A stretch of DNA of 64,000 nt from Bradyrhizobium erythrophlei (GCF_900142985.1 NZ_LT670849.1:4852501-4916500), one strand, 5' to 3'. Positions 8,605 to 17,426 are shown, counted from the stretch's first letter. Translations and numbers: made by a program. The notes: a model not told the origin generated them from the letters alone.

Positions 8605-8880
8605 TCAGCTGCCGGCAGGGCGCCGTGTGATGTCTTCGCCGCCCGTGATCTGCGGGTCCCTATCAACGTTGCCGGAATTCTCCGGAGACCAGCGGTCCCG
8701 TATCCGGTTGGCATTGTAGGACGGCTCGTTCGCCTGATTATACGCTCCGCGCGGGCTGGACTGGGACACCAGGTTGTAGCCGTTTGCCGGCCCGCGCTTG
8801 CCGGCGTCCTGAGCCAGCACTGGCGTGGCAACAGTGGCGAAGAGAATCATCACTCCACTTAGCATTTTGGCTTTGGTCAT
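8605..8880 (-). CDS. Small exported hypothetical protein, 91 residues
   Basis: The N-terminus MTKAKMLSGVMILFATVATP ending VLAQ is a Sec signal peptide with cleavage after ALA-like VLAQ. The mature part is about 65 residues, polar and rich in Asn, Arg and Pro (NGYNLVSQSSPRGAYNQANE), probably disordered. GGAAAC precedes ATG 8880; the frame open to 8976 lacks a better start. No family is recognised. It is convergent with the alpha/beta hydrolase gene. Confidence 0.7.
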   Translation of the reverse strand: MTKAKMLSGVMILFATVATPVLAQDAGKRGPANGYNLVSQSSPRGAYNQANEPSYNANRIRDRWSPENSGNVDRDPQITGGEDITRRPAGS

Positions 8881-9287
8881 TTTGGCGTTTCCATCTCTCT
8901 TGTGAGCGCTGATGCGCGCGATGCTGATGTAGCTCGCTGCAATCAGACCGGCCGGAGCGGCCTGAAATTCCCTCACCGTCTTTCCTGTCCGGATCGCGTC
9001 CGGAGAATGATCGTCGACATATCAAGGCAAACTTGAACGCTCGCCTGGCTGATTTGTCTGGCCCGGCACGCCACAGGCGTCAGCGAAAGTGAAGGGTGTG
9101 ACGTTCGGACTGCGGTTTTTCCGGCAAAACCGTCAACATGGCTTGCGACGATGAGGCGGGGCAGTCGGTTAACGACCGGCCGAATGTCGAGCTCGAACGC
9201 GCTTATACGTCGTTTGTCGCGCACGTTATGTTGATGGTTTGTGAGCCCCTCGTCATCAGCGCGACACGTCTCTACCGCATCGCGGAA
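8881..9287. other. Gene-free stretch
   Basis: About 400 bases between the small exported protein gene and the end of the DUF445 gene. The open frames have no ribosome site or plausible protein content. It must hold the promoter of the small exported protein gene, but I could not pick one out with confidence. Confidence 0.5.
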
Positions 9288-10598
9288 CTACTCGAACAGC
9301 TGCGTCACCGCAAAGATGATCAGCCCGACCAGGCCGCCGACGAGCGTGCCGTTGATGCGGATATATTGCAGGTCGCGCCCCACAGTGAGCTCGATACGCT
9401 CGGTCAGCGTCTCCGTGTCCCAATTCTCGACCACCTTGCGGATGAATTCGGCGATTTCCTTGCGCCGCGGCGCCACCGTGCGCAGCACCGCGACGCGAAG
9501 CCAGCGGTTGATGCCGGTGCGGAAGTTGTCGTCGTTCTGAATTCGCGTCCCCAAGCCGGTCAGCAGACGCTCGATGACTCTTGTCAATTGTGCCTGCGTC
9601 TCCGGCGCTTCGAGGCGGTTTTCGATCGACACCCAGAGCCCGTCGATCTGCCCGATCACCGCGGGCGTTGCGAGCAGTTTGGCTTTCAGCTCTTCGCCCT
9701 TTTCGATCATTTCGGGTTTGGTGGCGAGATCACCGATCAACTCCTCGATGGTTGTCGTCATCTCGATCCGCCAGGGGTGGCTCGGCTCGCGCATTTCTTC
9801 GAGAATCCGCAACACGCCGTCGATGATCTTGTCGGCCACGATGCCGTCGATCCATTTCGGGATCAGACGCGAGGTGCGCCTGGATACCTTGTCGCGGAGC
9901 GTCTCGCGGTTATTCGCCAGCGTCGTAGAGGCCCAGTCGAGAAGTCTTTCGGCGAGCGCCTGCATTTCGCCGTGGGCCCACAGAAGCGACAGCACCTTTG
10001 AGGCGAAAGCAGAGGCCGGAATGCGCTCGATGCCGCCGCGCACCGCGCTGCTCAAAAAAGCATTAAGGTCCTCGCGCGGCAGCGCCGACAGCGCCTGGTT
10101 GAGGGACGAGGTCGCGCGCTGCGCCACGTTCTTGGCGTTGTCGCCGCGCATCAGCCAGCGCCCGACCCAGCCACCGATGTCGACGTCGCGGATGCGCTCG
10201 GCCAGCACCCGCGGCGAAAGGAAATTGTTGGCCATGAAACGGCCGATCGCGACCCCAATGCGCTCCTTGCTGTTGGCGACGATTGCGGTATGAGGAATCG
10301 GAATGCCGAGCGGATGGCGAAACAGCGCCACCACGGCAAACCAGTCGGCGCTGGCGCCGATCATGCCGGCCTCGGCAAACGCCCTGACATAAGCGAGCCA
10401 CGGCCAGTCCTTCATCCAGACCGAGGTCGCGACAAAGATCACCAGCATCAGGACGAGCAGCGAGGTCGCAAAGGTGCGCGCCTGGCGCAGCGCCTGCCGG
10501 CGCTCTTCCATGCTGCCGCCCGCGACCGCGATCCGGCTCGGCCGCGGTTTCGCTTCGGGCGGTTTCGTTTCAGGAGGTGCTAGATCAGGAGACCGCAT
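9288..10598 (-). CDS. DUF445 family membrane protein (YjiN-like)
   Basis: A 436-residue protein. After a Pro-rich cytosolic start (PETKPPEAKPRPS) it has a transmembrane helix around residues 44-64 (ATSLLVLMLVIFVATSVWM), then the DUF445 signature AEAGMIGASADWFAVVALFR followed by HPLGIPIPHTAIV. A long helical region follows, and a C-terminal membrane anchor is formed by NGTLVGGLVGLIIFAVTQLF. Family members have two anchors with a large helical domain between them, of unknown function. The gene is single; its 5' side holds an R1 repeat. There is no clear Shine-Dalgarno at ATG 10598, so an internal ATG (MEERRQ) is possible. Confidence 0.88.
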   Translation of the reverse strand: MRSPDLAPPETKPPEAKPRPSRIAVAGGSMEERRQALRQARTFATSLLVLMLVIFVATSVWMKDWPWLAYVRAFAEAGMIGASADWFAVVALFRHPLGIPIPHTAIVANSKERIGVAIGRFMANNFLSPRVLAERIRDVDIGGWVGRWLMRGDNAKNVAQRATSSLNQALSALPREDLNAFLSSAVRGGIERIPASAFASKVLSLLWAHGEMQALAERLLDWASTTLANNRETLRDKVSRRTSRLIPKWIDGIVADKIIDGVLRILEEMREPSHPWRIEMTTTIEELIGDLATKPEMIEKGEELKAKLLATPAVIGQIDGLWVSIENRLEAPETQAQLTRVIERLLTGLGTRIQNDDNFRTGINRWLRVAVLRTVAPRRKEIAEFIRKVVENWDTETLTERIELTVGRDLQYIRINGTLVGGLVGLIIFAVTQLFE

Positions 10599-10623
10599 TG
10601 GGTTTTGGGGCTAGTGTCAAAGC

Positions 10624-10725
10624 CCTCATCCTGAGGAGCGCGCGTTGCGCGCGTCTCGAAGGATGTAGGCCCGTCTGAGGCCTCAGGGTTCGAGACGCCG
10701 CTTCGCGGCTCCTCACCATGAGGGT
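10624..10725. repeat. R1 palindromic repeat, short form
   Basis: Starts CCTCATCCTGAGGAGCGCG and ends GGCTCCTCACCATGAGG, with GTCTCGAAGGATG and GGTTCGAGACG inside. It fills most of the gap between the DUF445 and EcsC-like genes and lacks the longer inner module. Confidence 0.9.
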
Positions 10726-10764
10726 TGGGACATAGTAAGGCTGGCGAATGTCAAATCTACTCCA

Positions 10765-11574
10765 CTAGGGGGCAGAGAGTTCAGCATATCGCTGCTTAAT
10801 ATGGGAGCTGCCATAGATACGTTCCAGTCGCCGCAGCGTAAAGTGGGCGTGGGCGACCCGCTGGAAATGGTCCATGAACACGATATTGACCGTGGCGCCA
10901 CCGACCGCGCCGATGATCGGCAGCGCGCCGGCGGCGACCTTGTCGGAAACCACGAGACCAAAGCGCGAGACGATTTCGCTGACGAGGCTTGCGACCACCG
11001 GCGCCGACGCGTCGATCGCGCCGCGTTCCAGCGCCAGCGCTGCGATATCGTGGGTGTATTTGCTGATCAGCGCGCGCGCTGCGTAGTAGCCGACGTCGAG
11101 ATTGTCCTCGTTGCGCTTGGCGCCGTAGGCAAACACTTCGAGACAGGCGAGGCGCGCTTCCAAGGTGGAGAGGTCTTCGCCCTGGTGCTGGGCGATTTCG
11201 GCAATCGCGCGCAGCATCAAGGTCGTGGTCAGCGGCAGTTCGACCGCGAGCGCGCCGAAGCCGAACAATCCGCTGACGCCGCCTGTGACGCCGGCGAGGA
11301 ATGACGAAAATCCCGTCGAAGGCGAGCGCGGCGGTTTCTCGTCGAGCGTATCGACGGCGACTTCGAGCCCCTTCAGCACCGCCGTGCGCACCGCGCCGGA
11401 GAGCTGCTTGTTCAGCGCCTTGGGCAGAAAGCCGAGCACGCGATGGATGGGCACGCCGGCATAGTCGGCGAGGCGGGCGGCGAAGTTCCGCCCCTCCAGG
11501 TATTTGACCGCCTTTTGCAAGGCGGCGTGGTCGGCCGTGGAGATCGTGGTGGCGAGGGCGGCCGGGCCGTTCAT
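10765..11574 (-). CDS. EcsC family protein, last gene of metal/membrane cluster
   Basis: A 269-residue protein matching the EcsC family: FLAGVTGGVSGLFGFGALAV followed by ELPLTTTLMLRAIAEIA, then LEVFAYG, and a glycine-rich LPIIGAVGGATVNIVFMDHF. It has amphipathic or partly membrane-embedded helices. EcsC-like proteins are little understood. The ATG overlaps the TGA of the P-type ATPase gene (ATGA), so the two are translationally coupled and probably act together. The longer frame open to 12003 is antisense-frame noise over the ATPase gene. Its job in metal handling or membrane remodelling is inference from the coupling. Confidence 0.85.
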   Translation of the reverse strand: MNGPAALATTISTADHAALQKAVKYLEGRNFAARLADYAGVPIHRVLGFLPKALNKQLSGAVRTAVLKGLEVAVDTLDEKPPRSPSTGFSSFLAGVTGGVSGLFGFGALAVELPLTTTLMLRAIAEIAQHQGEDLSTLEARLACLEVFAYGAKRNEDNLDVGYYAARALISKYTHDIAALALERGAIDASAPVVASLVSEIVSRFGLVVSDKVAAGALPIIGAVGGATVNIVFMDHFQRVAHAHFTLRRLERIYGSSHIKQRYAELSAP

Positions 11575-13685
11575 TGGTACCGTAGCATCGGCCGGACGCC
11601 GTTGGCGCTTGCCAGGATCGCCGAACCGTTGGAGATGAGCGCGGTGACTTCCGGTGTGATCAATCCGCCCGGCAGCGCCAGCCCGAGCGCGATGGCGTTG
11701 AGCGTGGCGACGATCGCATAGTTCTGCCTGATCAGAGAGACCGCGCCGCGCGAAATCTCGACCGCCTGCACGAGCTTCCACAGCGAATCTTCCATCAGCA
11801 CGACGTCGGCGGATTCGTGCGTGACTTCGGCGCCGTGCTTCATGGCGATGCCGACATCGGCAAAACTCAGGGCCGGCGAGTCGTTGATGCCGTCGCCGAC
11901 CATGGCGACGCGGCGGCCTTGACGCTGCAAATCCTGGATCACGCTCGCCTTGTCCGCGGGCAGCATGTCCGCAAAGTGCCGCGTCAGCCCGATGTCGTTG
12001 CACACCGCACGCGCGACCACGGCGTTGTCGCCGGTCAGCATGATGGTGTTCTTGATGCCCATCTCGTGCAGCTTCCGGATCACCTGCCGGCTCTCGTCGC
12101 GAATCTTGTCGGAATAGGGAACAAGCCCGGCAAGGTCGCCGTCGACCGCGATATAGAGGCTCGAAAAGCCCTTTTCATCGAGGCCGGCGCGGTCGATCAC
12201 GGATTTATCGGTCGAGATGTTGCATTGGCGCATGAAGCGCTCGTTGCCGACATGGACGTCATAGCCGTTGACCTGGCCCTCGACCCCGAGCCCAAGCCGG
12301 TATTGCGTCTCGTGGCAGGGCGGGACATTGACGCCAAGTTCGCGCGCCCGGCTGCGCAGCGCTTCGGCAACCGGGTGCTGAAGCTTGGTTTCGGCGGCGG
12401 CCGCCAGTCCGAGCAGATGGTTCGGCGTGATGTGGTTCTGATAGGACAGCACATCGATGACGGCGGGCGTGCCGTGCGTCAGCGTGCCGGTCTTGTCGAA
12501 GACCACGGTGTCGATGTCGGCGAGCTTTTCCATGTGGCCGCCGCTCTTGATGATCATGCCGGAGCGCGCCGCATGCGTCATCGAGGCCAGCACCGATGTC
12601 GGCGCCGCGACGCGGATGCCGGTGCCGAAGTCGACGATCACAAGCGACAGGAAGCGGTTGAAGTCGCCGGTCACGGCCGCGGTGCCGGCGGCGAGCGCCA
12701 GTGTCGGCGCCACCAGGCCATCGGCAAAACGCTCGGCATGGTTCTGCATGCGGGTGTCGCCGATCGGCGCGCTTTCGACCAGACGAACGATTTGCCCGGC
12801 GGTGGTGGCAGTGCCGACGCGCAAGCTGCGGATGGTGATCTGGCCTTCGCGGATCACGGTCGCGGCAAAGGCGGCTTCGCCTTTGGAACGCGAGACCGGC
12901 AGGCCTTCGCCGGTGATGGTCTTCTGGTCGATGGTGGCCTGGCCGTCGATGATCTCGCCATCGACCGGGATCATCTCGCCCGGATAGACGACGACGAGAT
13001 CGTCGACCTTCAACTCGGTTGCCGGGATCTGCACCACCTGGCCGTCGCACAACAGCCAGGCGGTCCTGGTCTGGAATTCCAGGAGTTCGCTGATCGCGCG
13101 TTTCTGGCCCGCCGCGGTCAGATCGCGGATCCAGTCGCCGAGCTTGATCAGCCAGGTGACGATGCACCCCGCAAGCGGATTGCCTTGCAGCATCGAGGCT
13201 GAGATCGCGAGCGTGTCGAGCACGTCGATATTGAGCCGGCTCTCGTTCGACCACACCTTCCAGGCGCGTCTGGCGATCGGGATCGCATTCCACAGCATCA
13301 ACGGCGTGTTGATGGCCATGACGACGGGATTGGCGGAAAACGCCATCAGCAGCGAAAGCGTGGGCAGCGCCAGCGGCGCGTCCTTGGAAATCACCGGCGT
13401 CGTCGGCTTCGATGACGCTTCGGGCGGAGCTTGCGTGGCGCAGAGCGCCTTGATCTCGGCAAGGCTCAAGCTCTTGAAGCGTTCGAGCTGCGCCATCAGC
13501 AGCGGCTCATGAACGGGATCGTACTCGATCACGAGGCTTGCGCAGTCGTAATTGATGCGTGCGGTGCGAACGCCCGACTGCCCGCCGAGCCAGCCGAGAA
13601 ATTTTCCGCCGAGACGCCGATCGCGAAGCGCCGGAACGGTGAGTCTCGCCCGTCCCCTCATCAGATGTCGGATCGAACATTCCAT
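11571..13685 (-). CDS. P1B-type heavy-metal ATPase lacking the CPC motif (ferrosome FezB-like candidate)
   Basis: A 704-residue P-type ATPase. Intact core motifs are TGE (258-260), DKTGTLT with phospho-Asp397, the HP locus at 437-438 and GDGINDSPAL (597-606). Residues 1-57 look like an HMA-type fold without CxxC, carrying H-x3-GR-x-RL-x-VP. The membrane metal site is unusual: where most P1B pumps have CPC before the phosphorylation domain, this one reads VDFGTGIRVAAPTS (351-364), so Cys-Pro-Cys becomes Phe-Gly-Thr. It therefore probably does not move Cu(I) or Zn by the usual thiol route. The gene order with HMA2-like, DUF5132-like and EcsC-like proteins recalls iron-loading P1B-6 pumps of ferrosomes; that is inference. 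Confidence 0.92.
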   Translation of the reverse strand: MECSIRHLMRGRARLTVPALRDRRLGGKFLGWLGGQSGVRTARINYDCASLVIEYDPVHEPLLMAQLERFKSLSLAEIKALCATQAPPEASSKPTTPVISKDAPLALPTLSLLMAFSANPVVMAINTPLMLWNAIPIARRAWKVWSNESRLNIDVLDTLAISASMLQGNPLAGCIVTWLIKLGDWIRDLTAAGQKRAISELLEFQTRTAWLLCDGQVVQIPATELKVDDLVVVYPGEMIPVDGEIIDGQATIDQKTITGEGLPVSRSKGEAAFAATVIREGQITIRSLRVGTATTAGQIVRLVESAPIGDTRMQNHAERFADGLVAPTLALAAGTAAVTGDFNRFLSLVIVDFGTGIRVAAPTSVLASMTHAARSGMIIKSGGHMEKLADIDTVVFDKTGTLTHGTPAVIDVLSYQNHITPNHLLGLAAAAETKLQHPVAEALRSRARELGVNVPPCHETQYRLGLGVEGQVNGYDVHVGNERFMRQCNISTDKSVIDRAGLDEKGFSSLYIAVDGDLAGLVPYSDKIRDESRQVIRKLHEMGIKNTIMLTGDNAVVARAVCNDIGLTRHFADMLPADKASVIQDLQRQGRRVAMVGDGINDSPALSFADVGIAMKHGAEVTHESADVVLMEDSLWKLVQAVEISRGAVSLIRQNYAIVATLNAIALGLALPGGLITPEVTALISNGSAILASANGVRPMLRYQ

Positions 13686-13709
13686 GGAGTCGTGATCTCG
13701 CCGCCCACC

Positions 13710-13788
13710 CTAGTACCGCCTATTAGAAGTTCCTGCACCACAAGCGGCAAATTCGATCCAGGAACTTCAAATAGGGAAGCGGTACTAG
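13710..13788. repeat. CTAG-ended palindromic element A
   Basis: Imperfect inverted repeat of 79 bases. The left arm is CTAGTACCGCC..GAAGTTCCTG; the right arm, read on the other strand, is CTAGTACCGCTTCCC..GAAGTTCCTG. It lies directly beside element B, between the HMA2-like and ATPase genes. Confidence 0.85.
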
Positions 13789-13802
13789 AATCAATAAGTT
13801 TG

Positions 13803-13878
13803 CTAGTGCCCATGACTTTCCGAAGTTCGTGACGGTGGGTGCTGCAAGGGAGCACGAACTTCGGAAAGTGGGCACTAG
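13803..13878. repeat. CTAG-ended palindromic element B
   Basis: Imperfect inverted repeat of 76 bases with arms CTAGTGCCCA..CTTTCCGAAGTTCGTG on both strands; the left arm has three extra bases. It shares the plan CTAGTRCC...GAAGTTCSTG with element A. A degenerate relative lies at 51517-51578. Confidence 0.85.
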
Positions 13879-13895
13879 TCGATCAGTCAATGCGA

Positions 13896-14483
13896 TCAGG
13901 CGGGTGCGAGAATCTCCTCTTCTTCTTCCGGATCTTCATCGGCCGCACGCGCGGCCTCGGCCATACCGGCTTGAATCATATGGTTGAGCGCAAAGATCGA
14001 AATCGTGACCCACACGGGCGTTGCGGCGCTGGCGCCGACCTCGAAAATGGTGAAACCGGCAATGCCCAAAGCGAGCACGATCTTCAGATCGACGACGTTT
14101 CCGGTCGCAAGTTTAATGCCTTCATCGAAATGCCTGAAGTAATCGACGATGACGCGGGCGGTGTGGGAATGCTCGGCGAGATATTCGGCTTCCTGCTCGA
14201 TCTTGCTGGCGAGCGCGTCGATCTCGTTGGTCGGGGGCCGCTCGTGGCCGCCGGTGTGATGCTTCTCGAGGTGGCCGTGGAAGGCGTCGTGATGATCGGT
14301 GTCGTAGCGCAGCACCACGCTGCCGGTGGTCGGGTTGACCGTGACTTCCTCGATGCCCGGGATCGCATTGAACATCTGCTTGATCTGGTCGACCAGCTCC
14401 GGGCTCTCTTTCACGCCGGGCACTTTGAGCCGAACGCGGCCAGGGACCTGATGGGCAACTTGCACGTTCATGGTCGTCGGCAT
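13896..14483 (-). CDS. HMA2-like domain membrane protein
   Basis: A 195-residue protein. Residues 5-65 form a ferredoxin-like HMA2 domain starting HQVPGRVRLKVPGV and ending TGSVVLRYD; there is no CxxC, and His residues cluster just after (DTDHHDAFHGHLEKHHTGGH), a possible metal site. Two hydrophobic segments near 130-172 (VVDLKIVLALGIAGFTIFEV, TPVWVTISIFALNHMI) suggest a membrane hairpin, and the tail is acidic (DEDPEEEEEI). The H-x3-GR-x-RL-x-VP motif is shared with the ATPase N-terminus. It lies upstream of the ATPase gene and downstream of the DUF5132-like gene on the same strand. A role in delivering metal to the pump is inference. Confidence 0.82.
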   Translation of the reverse strand: MPTTMNVQVAHQVPGRVRLKVPGVKESPELVDQIKQMFNAIPGIEEVTVNPTTGSVVLRYDTDHHDAFHGHLEKHHTGGHERPPTNEIDALASKIEQEAEYLAEHSHTARVIVDYFRHFDEGIKLATGNVVDLKIVLALGIAGFTIFEVGASAATPVWVTISIFALNHMIQAGMAEAARAADEDPEEEEEILAPA

Positions 14484-14532
14484 GGCTCAAGCTCTCATCC
14501 GGGAAAGCCCGAAGGCAGGTCCAAAGCCCCGA

Positions 14533-14898
14533 TCAGGCCGTGTGACGATCCGCGTCCTTTGCGGCGGTCTCGGCCTCGGCCTTCGCTTCGGCCACGGCGT
14601 CATGCACGTGCTCGCGCGCCTCGTGGAACATTTCCTTGGACTTCTGGGCGAGCTTGTAGGTGCCGCGAACCGTCGACTTGAACAGCGGGTTCAGCGCGCC
14701 GCCGAGTTTCGGAAGGTATTTCGGGGCGGCGACAGCGGCGGCGCCGAGCGCAATGCCCGGCAAAAGGGCAACCTCGAACAATGCAGCGCCCACAGCGACC
14801 ACGGCTACCGCGGCAACCGCCTTGCCGACCACGCCATCTTCGTGGGCCTGCGACGGGGTCTCTTCGGAAAACGAAGCGTGCCCATTACCAGCCGTCAT
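14533..14898 (-). CDS. DUF5132-like hydrophobic protein, first gene of metal cluster
   Basis: A 121-residue protein starting MTAGNGHASFSEETPSQAHE; GGAAGGA precedes ATG 14898, which is preferred over the longer frame to 14955. Residues 25-65 are a Gly/Ala/Val membrane stretch (VGKAVAAVAVVAVGAALFEV, then LLPGIALGAAAVAAP), followed by PKYLPKLGGALNPLFKSTVR and a charged helical tail rich in Ala, Glu and His. That plan matches DUF5132 proteins found beside HMA2 proteins and P-type ATPases, and recalls hydrophobic Ala/Gly proteins of ferrosome or magnetosome loci. The exact family is uncertain. No metal-binding motif beyond scattered His. Confidence 0.72.
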   Translation of the reverse strand: MTAGNGHASFSEETPSQAHEDGVVGKAVAAVAVVAVGAALFEVALLPGIALGAAAVAAPKYLPKLGGALNPLFKSTVRGTYKLAQKSKEMFHEAREHVHDAVAEAKAEAETAAKDADRHTA

Positions 14899-15126
14899 TG
14901 TACCAGTCCTTCCATGTTGGACCACATAAGCAATGTCCATTGCATAAAAGCTCAATTAGAAGGGTAAGTGACAGTTTCATGACACCTCTAAAACGGCGTG
15001 CGCGCTTCGCTCGCCAAACTTTTGATTTGTTTCAAAAAATGACGATGCTGCCGCCGGCACGGAGCAGCCATACGGCTGGCGGATTTGCCGCTCGCGACAT
15101 CCGGATCTGAAACTTGAGGCCGGCTT

Positions 15127-16035
15127 TCAGTCCCGGCAGACCGCCAGCAACAGGCCGCGAAGCCATCGATGCGCCGGGTCGGCATCTAGGCGCGGGTGCC
15201 AGATCTGGGACACCGTGACCGGGTCGGTTTGCACCGGCAAGGGAAAGGCACGTGTGCGCCGGCGGGCGGTCTTGGGCTGATCGCCATGCGCCGTTTTGTG
15301 AAACGAAGCCGTGACGAGGGCCACGAGGTCGGACGTGCTCGCAATCGCCAGCGCTTCGGCAAAGCCGGGCACGACGGCGACAACGTTGCGCTCAAGTCCG
15401 AGGTCGGCGAGCGCGGAATCGACCGGGCCGCTCGCGCTGCCGCGGCGCGAGACCACGACATGATCGCAGGCCGCGTAGCGCTCGGGCGTGATCTTGCCCC
15501 CTGCCAGGATGCCCTACGCGCACCGCGCCGACGAAGTGATCGCGGAACAGCGCCTGAAGGCGCACCTCCGGTCCCGACTGGCCGAGAACGCCAATCTCGA
15601 GGTCGACCCTTCCCGCAACGCCCGCACGTCCTTGTCCGGCTTCGGTGCAAAACGCAGGCGCACGCCGGGCGCCGCGTCCTTTATCGCGCCAAGGATGCGC
15701 GCGCCGAAAGCCTGGACAAAACCGTCATTGGCCCGGATCGTAAATGTCCGTTCCAATCCGGAAAGGTCGGGCGTCACGGCAGCGGGCCGCAGCATCGCGA
15801 CCGCATCCGTTGCCGTCTGTCGCACGCGATCGCGAAGTTCCTCGGCATAGGGCGTCGGCACGAGGTCGCGGCGGGCGCGAACGAGCAGCGGGTCGCCGGT
15901 CGCAGTACGCAGCCGCACCAGCGTACGGCTCATTGCGGAAGCGCTCAGGCCCAGCCGGCGCGCCGCGCCCGCCACGCTGCCCTCGGCGAGCAGCGCATCC
16001 AGCGCGGTGAGAAGATTGAGGTCCACGGCGGTCAT
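15127..16035 (-). pseudogene. LysR-family regulator, broken by two frameshifts
   Basis: The N-terminus (MTAVDLNLLTALDALLAEGS, then AARRLGLSASAMSRTLVRLR) is a good LysR helix-turn-helix, followed by an effector domain. Near 15607 the frame must shift: LREGS should continue as VDLEIGVLGQSGPEVRLQAL, which is read in another frame. Near 15507 it must shift back, to AGGKITPERYAACDHVVVSR. The first frame otherwise stops at 15514-15516. The two shifts cancel, so the C-terminal segment is again in the starting frame. Either two small deletions inactivated the gene or the sequence has two errors. It is divergent from the MFS gene it presumably controlled. Ends GLLLAVCRD at 15127. Confidence 0.8.
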
Positions 16036-16175
16036 CGCGGGATAAATAACATGGTGGGGTAGCGGATTTCATCCGAATTGCGTTTGGCGCAGTAATACAC
16101 TGCGTCCGATGCCCCTTCCGCGTCCTGTGCCGAAGCTGCTATCCCGCTGGGGGGCTTGGAAGGAATCTTTCTTCA

Positions 16176-17426
16176 ATGGATGACACAACAACAGGGGTTA
16201 AACCCCCGGCGCCGAGAATGCGGTCCTTCGCGGCGATGCGCCACCCAGGATTCCGCGCGCAATTCTCGACCTTCGTGCTCGCGATGATGGCCGACAATAT
16301 CGAGCACGTGATCAGCTACTGGGTCGTGTTCCAGAAATTTCATTCGCCCGCGCTCGGCGGTTTTGCCGTGGTCTCGCACTGGCTGCCGTTCCTGATGTTC
16401 TCGGTCGCCTCCGGCGCGCTCGCCGAGCGCTTCGATCCGCGCCGCGTCATCCAGTGCGGCATGGCGCTCTTCATCATCGCCTCGCTCGCCTGGGCCTATT
16501 TCTTCTTCACCGATAGCTTGCAGATGTGGCAGGCGATGGCGATCCTCGTCGTCCACGGCTGCGCCGGTGTCCTGTGGCAAACGCCAAATCAAATGTTGCT
16601 CTACGACATCGTCGGCCCCGCCGAACTGGAAAGCGCGGTGCGGCTGAATGCGATGGCGCGCTATCTCGCGGTGCTCGCGGGGCCTGCGGTGGGCGCGGCC
16701 ATTCTGCTTGCCTTCGGGCCTGCCTACGGCATTGCGCTCAACACGGTGTTCTATCTGCCGCTGGTGCTGTGGCTGATCTCGGCGCCCTATGGGCCGAAGT
16801 TCCGCAAGGCTGCTGCCGCCGCACCCCGGCGCGCGGTGCGCGGGCTCAACGACATCCTCACGACCATCCAAGACATCAAGGGACATCCAACCATCGTTTC
16901 CATGGTGCTGCTGGCCGGTGCGGCGTCGTTCTTTGTCGGCAATGCCTATAGCTCGCAGATGCCGAATTTTGCCGCCGACCTCAGGCACGGCGATCCCGGC
17001 ATCGCCTACAGCATGCTGCTGGCGGCGGATGCCGCCGGCGGGCTGCTGGCGGGCCTGATTCTTGAAGGCGGCGGGTTGCTGGCGCCGAAGCCACGCACCG
17101 CGATGATCCTGGCGCTGTTATGGGGCGGGGCGCTGGCGGTGTTTTCGCTCGCCAATACCTATTGGCTTGCGCTCGGTTTCCTGCTCGCCGCCGGATTCCT
17201 TGAACTCTCCTTCAACGCCATGGCGCAGAGCCTCGTGCAGCTCGACGCGCCGCTCGACAAGCGCGGGCGCGTCATCGGCCTGTTCAACATGGCAAGCCTC
17301 GGCTTGAAGACCTTCAGCGGCATCTCGGTCGGCTTGCTCGGAAGCCTGATCGGGATTCACTGGTCGCTCGGACTGTCGGCGATTGCCGCCATGCTGGTCG
17401 CCGGCGTTCTGCTGGTGTTGCCTTGA
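16176..17426 (+). CDS. MFS transporter (MFS_3/exporter type)
   Basis: A 416-residue inner-membrane carrier with about 12 hydrophobic helices. It starts with a soluble tail and then MRHPGFRAQFSTFVLAMMAD. The loop between helices 2 and 3 has ALAERFDPRRVI in the place of the MFS motif A. The middle shows PAELESAVRLNAMARYLAVL, which is characteristic of the EntS/MFS_3 group of exporters; LDKRGRVIGLFNMASLGLKT near the end also fits. It stands divergent from the broken LysR gene with 140 bases between, so regulation by that protein may be lost. The substrate is unknown; siderophore or drug export is typical of the group. Confidence 0.87.
   Translation: MDDTTTGVKPPAPRMRSFAAMRHPGFRAQFSTFVLAMMADNIEHVISYWVVFQKFHSPALGGFAVVSHWLPFLMFSVASGALAERFDPRRVIQCGMALFIIASLAWAYFFFTDSLQMWQAMAILVVHGCAGVLWQTPNQMLLYDIVGPAELESAVRLNAMARYLAVLAGPAVGAAILLAFGPAYGIALNTVFYLPLVLWLISAPYGPKFRKAAAAAPRRAVRGLNDILTTIQDIKGHPTIVSMVLLAGAASFFVGNAYSSQMPNFAADLRHGDPGIAYSMLLAADAAGGLLAGLILEGGGLLAPKPRTAMILALLWGGALAVFSLANTYWLALGFLLAAGFLELSFNAMAQSLVQLDAPLDKRGRVIGLFNMASLGLKTFSGISVGLLGSLIGIHWSLGLSAIAAMLVAGVLLVLP

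Noticed and set aside
8973..9224. Minus-strand frame of 83 codons
   Set aside because: No ribosome site, odd composition and no recognisable family; treated as gene-free.
11817..13202. 461-codon plus-strand frame over the P-type ATPase gene
   Set aside because: It is the mirror of a clear ATPase gene, rich in Arg, His, Asp and Gly as expected for antisense frames, with no family pattern.
14995..15045. AT-rich run upstream of the DUF5132-like gene as a possible small RNA
   Set aside because: No stem with T-run and no promoter pair could be fixed.
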